DNA of 64,000 bases from RGIG2206 sp045577615 (GTDB lineage Bacteria > Bacillota > Clostridia > Oscillospirales > Acutalibacteraceae): NCBI GenBank assembly GCA_045577615.1, contig JAZNIT010000064.1, forward strand, positions 1 to 64,000, written 5' to 3'. A program made the translations under genes and the position numbers. The notes beneath the pieces were generated by a model. It ran no database searches. It was not told the DNA's origin and saw only the letters and a list, made by a program, of their open reading frames with translations. Below, one piece after another: positions 61,059 to 64,000 of the stretch; the stretch's first letter is position 1; the number at the start of each line of letters is the position of its first letter.

Positions 61059-62585
61059 TTATGCAGACGGTATAACCAATGTAATTTCTCCGGTTATAAG
61101 ATCGTCCTTCAAATTATTAGTGGTTGCAATTGCCTGCGGTGTAGTATTATATCTGCGCGCCACATCCCACACACTATCACCTTTATGAGCAAAGTATACA
61201 ACAATTGAAGAAGGCTTGCATCTGCGCAGATGCTCGTTGTTCAACTGTATAGAAGAAACGACCTTACACGAGGTTTGTTCAACAACATCAAGGCAAAGGT
61301 TTAGCTCACACACAAGCTCAAACAAATCCCCTTTACTTATAGCGACACAACTCTTAGCAGCAACCGTGCTTTTAATATAAAAATGCTCAGGCAACTCAAT
61401 ATTTAACACCTTGTTATAATCAAAAGTTCGCTCATAATATGAAGGCTCACCCTGTTTATCCCTCATTATCATACAAATTTGCACACTACCCTTTACATCA
61501 ACAGAGCCGTCATTTGAAGTTGTATCTGAAATTGATGGAACGCACCACATATCTACCACTTGCATATCCTGATTAAACGGCAAGTCAAAATTATAACTCA
61601 CCTTTAAATTTTCAGTTATGCTACTTGCTACCTTTTCAAAGCAAACATCATTCCAACCAAGTGACATATCATATTTTGTTGAATAAGCATCGGTTATGTA
61701 AGGAATCTCATTTTCACAAAAAGCATCTACGCTCAATAATAATTTAACCGATGCAGATATAACCCGCATATCACCACTCATACCCGTACGAGGCATTAAC
61801 TCTGAACTGATAATGTTGCCTTTTACAATACAAGTACAGTTTTCGTTAATCCCCTGTGCTTCAACAATCTGACTAAAAGGAATAGACTCCTTAAAGCATT
61901 CACAATCAACAGTTTCTTCACCAAAATATAAAACATTCATTAAAATCTCGCCTTTTACCACTACCCTGTTTTCTACGATTTTCTTATCATTAATCACAAC
62001 ATCCAAATCGCTGCGCAATATATTTCTGATTGCAGGGCATTTATCAGGCAATGATACCTCATCATTAATAAGCAGATATTTATCAGCTCTGCCTGATGGA
62101 CTTGAAGCTGGAGCAACATTGCGTTTCATCTGAACATGGGTTTCATCAACATCGGCAACCACGGCAACCTCGCAGCACGTAACAACGTTTACAGCCATAG
62201 AAATAGCAGAATGAACATCTACCGTTCTTTCGGTAGTAGCTCTGCAATTACAATAATCGGTTTTGCATTCAACCTGAACGCTGTGACATCCATCTTCGGC
62301 AGAAAAATCAATCTTTTTATTAAAAGGAGTCTGCACATCCAACGCCCTAATGCCGCAGTCCTTATCAGCATATATAAGATTAAGGCAAACTACCCCATCA
62401 ATGTTAATTTGCCCACCTTCCGCGTTTTTCTGCGCAACCTTGGCATTAACTCTGCACTTTAATATTCTATGTATATCGGGATAGTAATCGGGCAGGCTTA
62501 TCTCTGTATCAAAGGCGTGCTCAACAGTTTGACGAAAGGTAGTTTTATTCACCTTAACCATTTGAGAGATATATTTGCAATCCAT
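61059..62585 (-). CDS. DUF3794 (SPOCS) and LysM domain protein
   Basis: 508 residues with several DUF3794/SPOCS repeats (for example EISLPDYYPDIHRILKC at 30-46, EVSLPDKCPAIRNILRSD near 185) and a C-terminal LysM (YFAHKGDSVWDVARRYNTTP) ending near the last residue. This is the SpoVID/SafA-like layout used in spore coat and cortex assembly in Clostridia. No signal peptide, consistent with the mother-cell cytosol. I take ATG 62585 with GGAG before it rather than 62600. Confidence 0.9.
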   Translation of the reverse strand: MDCKYISQMVKVNKTTFRQTVEHAFDTEISLPDYYPDIHRILKCRVNAKVAQKNAEGGQINIDGVVCLNLIYADKDCGIRALDVQTPFNKKIDFSAEDGCHSVQVECKTDYCNCRATTERTVDVHSAISMAVNVVTCCEVAVVADVDETHVQMKRNVAPASSPSGRADKYLLINDEVSLPDKCPAIRNILRSDLDVVINDKKIVENRVVVKGEILMNVLYFGEETVDCECFKESIPFSQIVEAQGINENCTCIVKGNIISSELMPRTGMSGDMRVISASVKLLLSVDAFCENEIPYITDAYSTKYDMSLGWNDVCFEKVASSITENLKVSYNFDLPFNQDMQVVDMWCVPSISDTTSNDGSVDVKGSVQICMIMRDKQGEPSYYERTFDYNKVLNIELPEHFYIKSTVAAKSCVAISKGDLFELVCELNLCLDVVEQTSCKVVSSIQLNNEHLRRCKPSSIVVYFAHKGDSVWDVARRYNTTPQAIATTNNLKDDLITGEITLVIPSA

Positions 62586-62651
62586 ATATAACAGCTCCAT
62601 TTCACTTCGTTTTATACTATTCTATATTCTAAAGTGTCGCAATATATGAAT

Positions 62652-62677
62652 AAAAAAATCCGACCTAAGTCGGATTT
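62652..62677 (-). terminator. Terminator of spoVM
   Basis: Stem AAATCCGAC / GTCGGATTT followed on the minus strand by TTTTTTTA, seven bases past the spoVM stop. Confidence 0.93.
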
Positions 62678-62684
62678 ATGTATA

Positions 62685-62768
62685 TTAGTTATCTTCTTTT
62701 TTAATTTTAAAAAGAACTCTCAAAATACCGCTTAATATTTTAGGACTTTTAACCACAACAACCTTCAT
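62685..62768 (-). CDS. spoVM: Stage V sporulation protein M
   Basis: A 27-residue amphipathic peptide that marks the convex forespore membrane and anchors SpoIVA. The peptide begins MKVVVVKSPKILSGILRV and ends KKEDN. Alignment to Bacillus SpoVM (26 residues, MKFYTIKLPKFLGGIVRA) keeps Met1-Lys2, Lys7, Pro9-Lys10, Gly14-Ile15 and Arg17. GGGGGTG stands before the ATG. It lies two genes downstream of thiN, as spoVM lies next to thiN in Bacillus. It is easily missed by gene finders. Confidence 0.93.
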   Translation of the reverse strand: MKVVVVKSPKILSGILRVLFKIKKEDN

Positions 62769-62782
62769 AAACTGCACCCCCG

Positions 62783-62941
62783 TCAAAGCTTGAATCGACA
62801 TAAGCCAAGCACAAGCAGGCCTATGGCAAGAATGACAATAATAGCGGCAGCCGGTAAAATATATGATGACACCAGCCCCAAAGCATAAACAGCAAGCAGG
62901 GCGGCCACACCAAAGCCATTACATCTACAATTCTTGCGCAT
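62783..62941 (-). CDS. Small membrane protein (52 aa) between thiN and spoVM
   Basis: A good ribosome site (GAGGTG, five bases before ATG) starts a 52-residue protein. It has a short Cys-containing basic head (MRKNCRCNGFG) and a long hydrophobic stretch (residues 12-47) that can form two short helices around a Pro, then ends LCRFKL. The spoVM start is 14 bases downstream, and thiN ends 57 bases upstream, so it is almost certainly cotranscribed. No family recognised. Conservation of this neighbourhood suggests a sporulation role, which is inference. Confidence 0.75.
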   Translation of the reverse strand: MRKNCRCNGFGVAALLAVYALGLVSSYILPAAAIIVILAIGLLVLGLCRFKL

Positions 62942-62998
62942 TAGCTCACCTCATTGGATATGTCTGCTAACATATTACGCAAGAATCACAAAATTGTG

Positions 62999-63622
62999 TC
63001 AGTCGCGACTTAAAAATACAGCAACAGTGCCTTTTTTAACCGAAACGCAGCAATAATCATCAACGATTTCGTTGCTGATTCCAATGGGATGACTGCCTTG
63101 CAAGGTGTAGTTTGACAATGGATATTTTACTCCCGTCAGGTTGACACCCTTAGCCTCGCAGCAAAAAGGAAGAACGGATAAAAATCTGCCATCCTTCCTT
63201 TCGACAGTGCATTGACCGTTTTCAAGCAAAAACACCGAATTGTGTTCATCAATTGCAACAGCGTAAATACCGTTATCAAGCAAAAATTTAAGAACGAACA
63301 AATTACCGAATGTATGGTCAAGACGAGTGCCCGACCAACCAAAAATCCGCACCTTGCAGGCACCCAACTTCACCGCTAAACGTGCAGCTGACATTGTGTC
63401 GGTATCATCTTTTTCAGTAGGCAACTTTATAAACTCGCCGCAATTATGCCGACTATCGACCGAGTCCAAATCTCCAACCCAATAATCAGCAACAGCACCT
63501 ATCTTTTCAGCGTGCAATATGCCAGAATCAGCACAAACAATTACATCAGCTGTTTCAGCAGCTTTGGCTGCCTGAGTATAATCAGCAATGCTACCGCCTG
63601 CAAAAATAACACAATTCATCAT
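62999..63622 (-). CDS. thiN: Thiamine pyrophosphokinase
   Basis: Converts thiamine and ATP to TPP. 207 residues with VIFAGGSIADY, VCADSGILHAEKIGAVADYWVGDLDS, EKDDTDTMSA and GWSGTRLDHTFGNLF, the ThiN/TPK signatures. The start overlaps the rsgA stop codon (ATGA). With thiT it gives a thiamine uptake and activation pair in the same region. Confidence 0.94.
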   Translation of the reverse strand: MMNCVIFAGGSIADYTQAAKAAETADVIVCADSGILHAEKIGAVADYWVGDLDSVDSRHNCGEFIKLPTEKDDTDTMSAARLAVKLGACKVRIFGWSGTRLDHTFGNLFVLKFLLDNGIYAVAIDEHNSVFLLENGQCTVERKDGRFLSVLPFCCEAKGVNLTGVKYPLSNYTLQGSHPIGISNEIVDDYCCVSVKKGTVAVFLSRD

Positions 63623-64000
63623 TTTAACTCCCACTCATTTATAGCGGAACAATCCTTGTAAATCGCACAATAGCTGTCGTGACGGGATTTACTAATCTTG
63701 CCTGCGTTCACTGCGGCAATTACTGCGCAGCCCTTTTCGCATGTATGAGAGCAAGTGGTAAACCTACAATCATCAATGTAATCTACAAACTCACGAAAAC
63801 TTGCGGCAACCTTATCCTTACTTACACGTTCAGATTCAACCGTAGCAAAGCCCGGAGTATCCGCGATAAAGCCACCATTGCCATTAGAAAAAAGCTCGCA
63901 GTGGCGGGTTGTATGCTTACCTCTGCCAAGTTTTGTGCTTATCTCGCCGGTTTTTAGTTCATACTCATCAAACATTGCATTGATAAGGCTACTCTTTCCA
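63619..64000 (-). CDS. rsgA: Ribosome small-subunit GTPase RsgA, C-terminal part (window edge)
   Basis: The C-terminal 126 codons of a circularly permuted GTPase that matures the 30S subunit. The first visible residues are GKSSLINAM of the P-loop, which in RsgA lies after G4. Then GRGKHTTRHCELF, the G3-type DTPGF, and the zinc site CRFTTCSHTCEKGC follow. The gene continues beyond base 64000. It precedes thiN as in Bacillus, though rpe is absent between them. Confidence 0.95.
   Translation of the reverse strand, partial: GKSSLINAMFDEYELKTGEISTKLGRGKHTTRHCELFSNGNGGFIADTPGFATVESERVSKDKVAASFREFVDYIDDCRFTTCSHTCEKGCAVIAAVNAGKISKSRHDSYCAIYKDCSAINEWELK

Overview
The window looks like a chromosomal segment of a low-GC, endospore-forming member of the Clostridia, probably an Oscillospiraceae/Ruminococcaceae-type gut organism. 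The signs are spoIVA, spoVM, a ytfJ/GerW gene, cwlD, a DUF3794-LysM coat-type protein, a PyrR-type attenuator, Shine-Dalgarno sites of the AGGAGG type, sigma-A promoters with TG-extended -10 boxes, and one secreted transglutaminase-like protein carrying a dockerin. Placement below class level is inference. Most of the window is ordinary core genome. Accessory character is concentrated at about 21.6-30.8 kb and 34-39.5 kb.

Layout. 1-140 is the right end of an insertion sequence; a complete copy lies at 21610-22693 in the same orientation. 161-10606 (minus strand) is a pyrimidine operon transcribed pyrC-carB-pyrK-pyrD-pyrF-pyrE-pyrB-pyrI-guaB. It has a clear promoter and an attenuator whose three RNA conformers can all be drawn from the sequence. 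carA is not in the operon and the purine gene guaB is its last gene. 10737-14285 holds secG and a three-gene biotin-dependent carboxyltransferase cluster. 14290-19056 is a cell-envelope/chromosome block (rluB, dacF-like, ytfJ, scpB, scpA, M50 protease). 19198-19515 is a tRNA operon (Val, Asp, Phe, Gly). 19607-21521 is hslO, a methyltransferase and yerC.

21.6-30.8 kb carries the intact IS with an unusually long 25-bp target duplication, a short membrane-peptide ORF, an unrecognised polytopic membrane protein, an orphan fumarase beta subunit, a frameshifted zinc-ribbon membrane protein, tRNA-Ala, the transglutaminase-dockerin protein, a LysM protein and two lipoproteins. 30.8-39.5 kb has an MFS transporter, radA, cwlD, small membrane proteins, yajC, an oxidoreductase and three tandem SGNH-hydrolase genes, the first of which is broken in its signal peptide. 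39.5-52.4 kb is one long minus-strand gene train: rnj-gdpP-rplI-dnaB-tilS-hpt-ftsH-DUF1858-trmK-nif3-rqcH. 52.5-60.3 kb contains a 50-residue ORF, a ComM/YifB ATPase, AEC and NSS transporters, a hydrolase, spoIVA and a TPP-riboswitch-controlled thiT. 60.3-64 kb ends with a ThuA-like protein, the DUF3794-LysM protein, and an rsgA-thiN-(small membrane protein)-spoVM cluster.

No CRISPR array, prophage or obvious defence system is visible. The items most worth a second look are the IS (25-bp duplication, interleaved leader repeats, 34-bp palindrome inside the transposase gene), the small membrane protein cotranscribed with spoVM, the divergent carboxyltransferase cluster, and two genes broken by single-base losses in A/T homopolymers.
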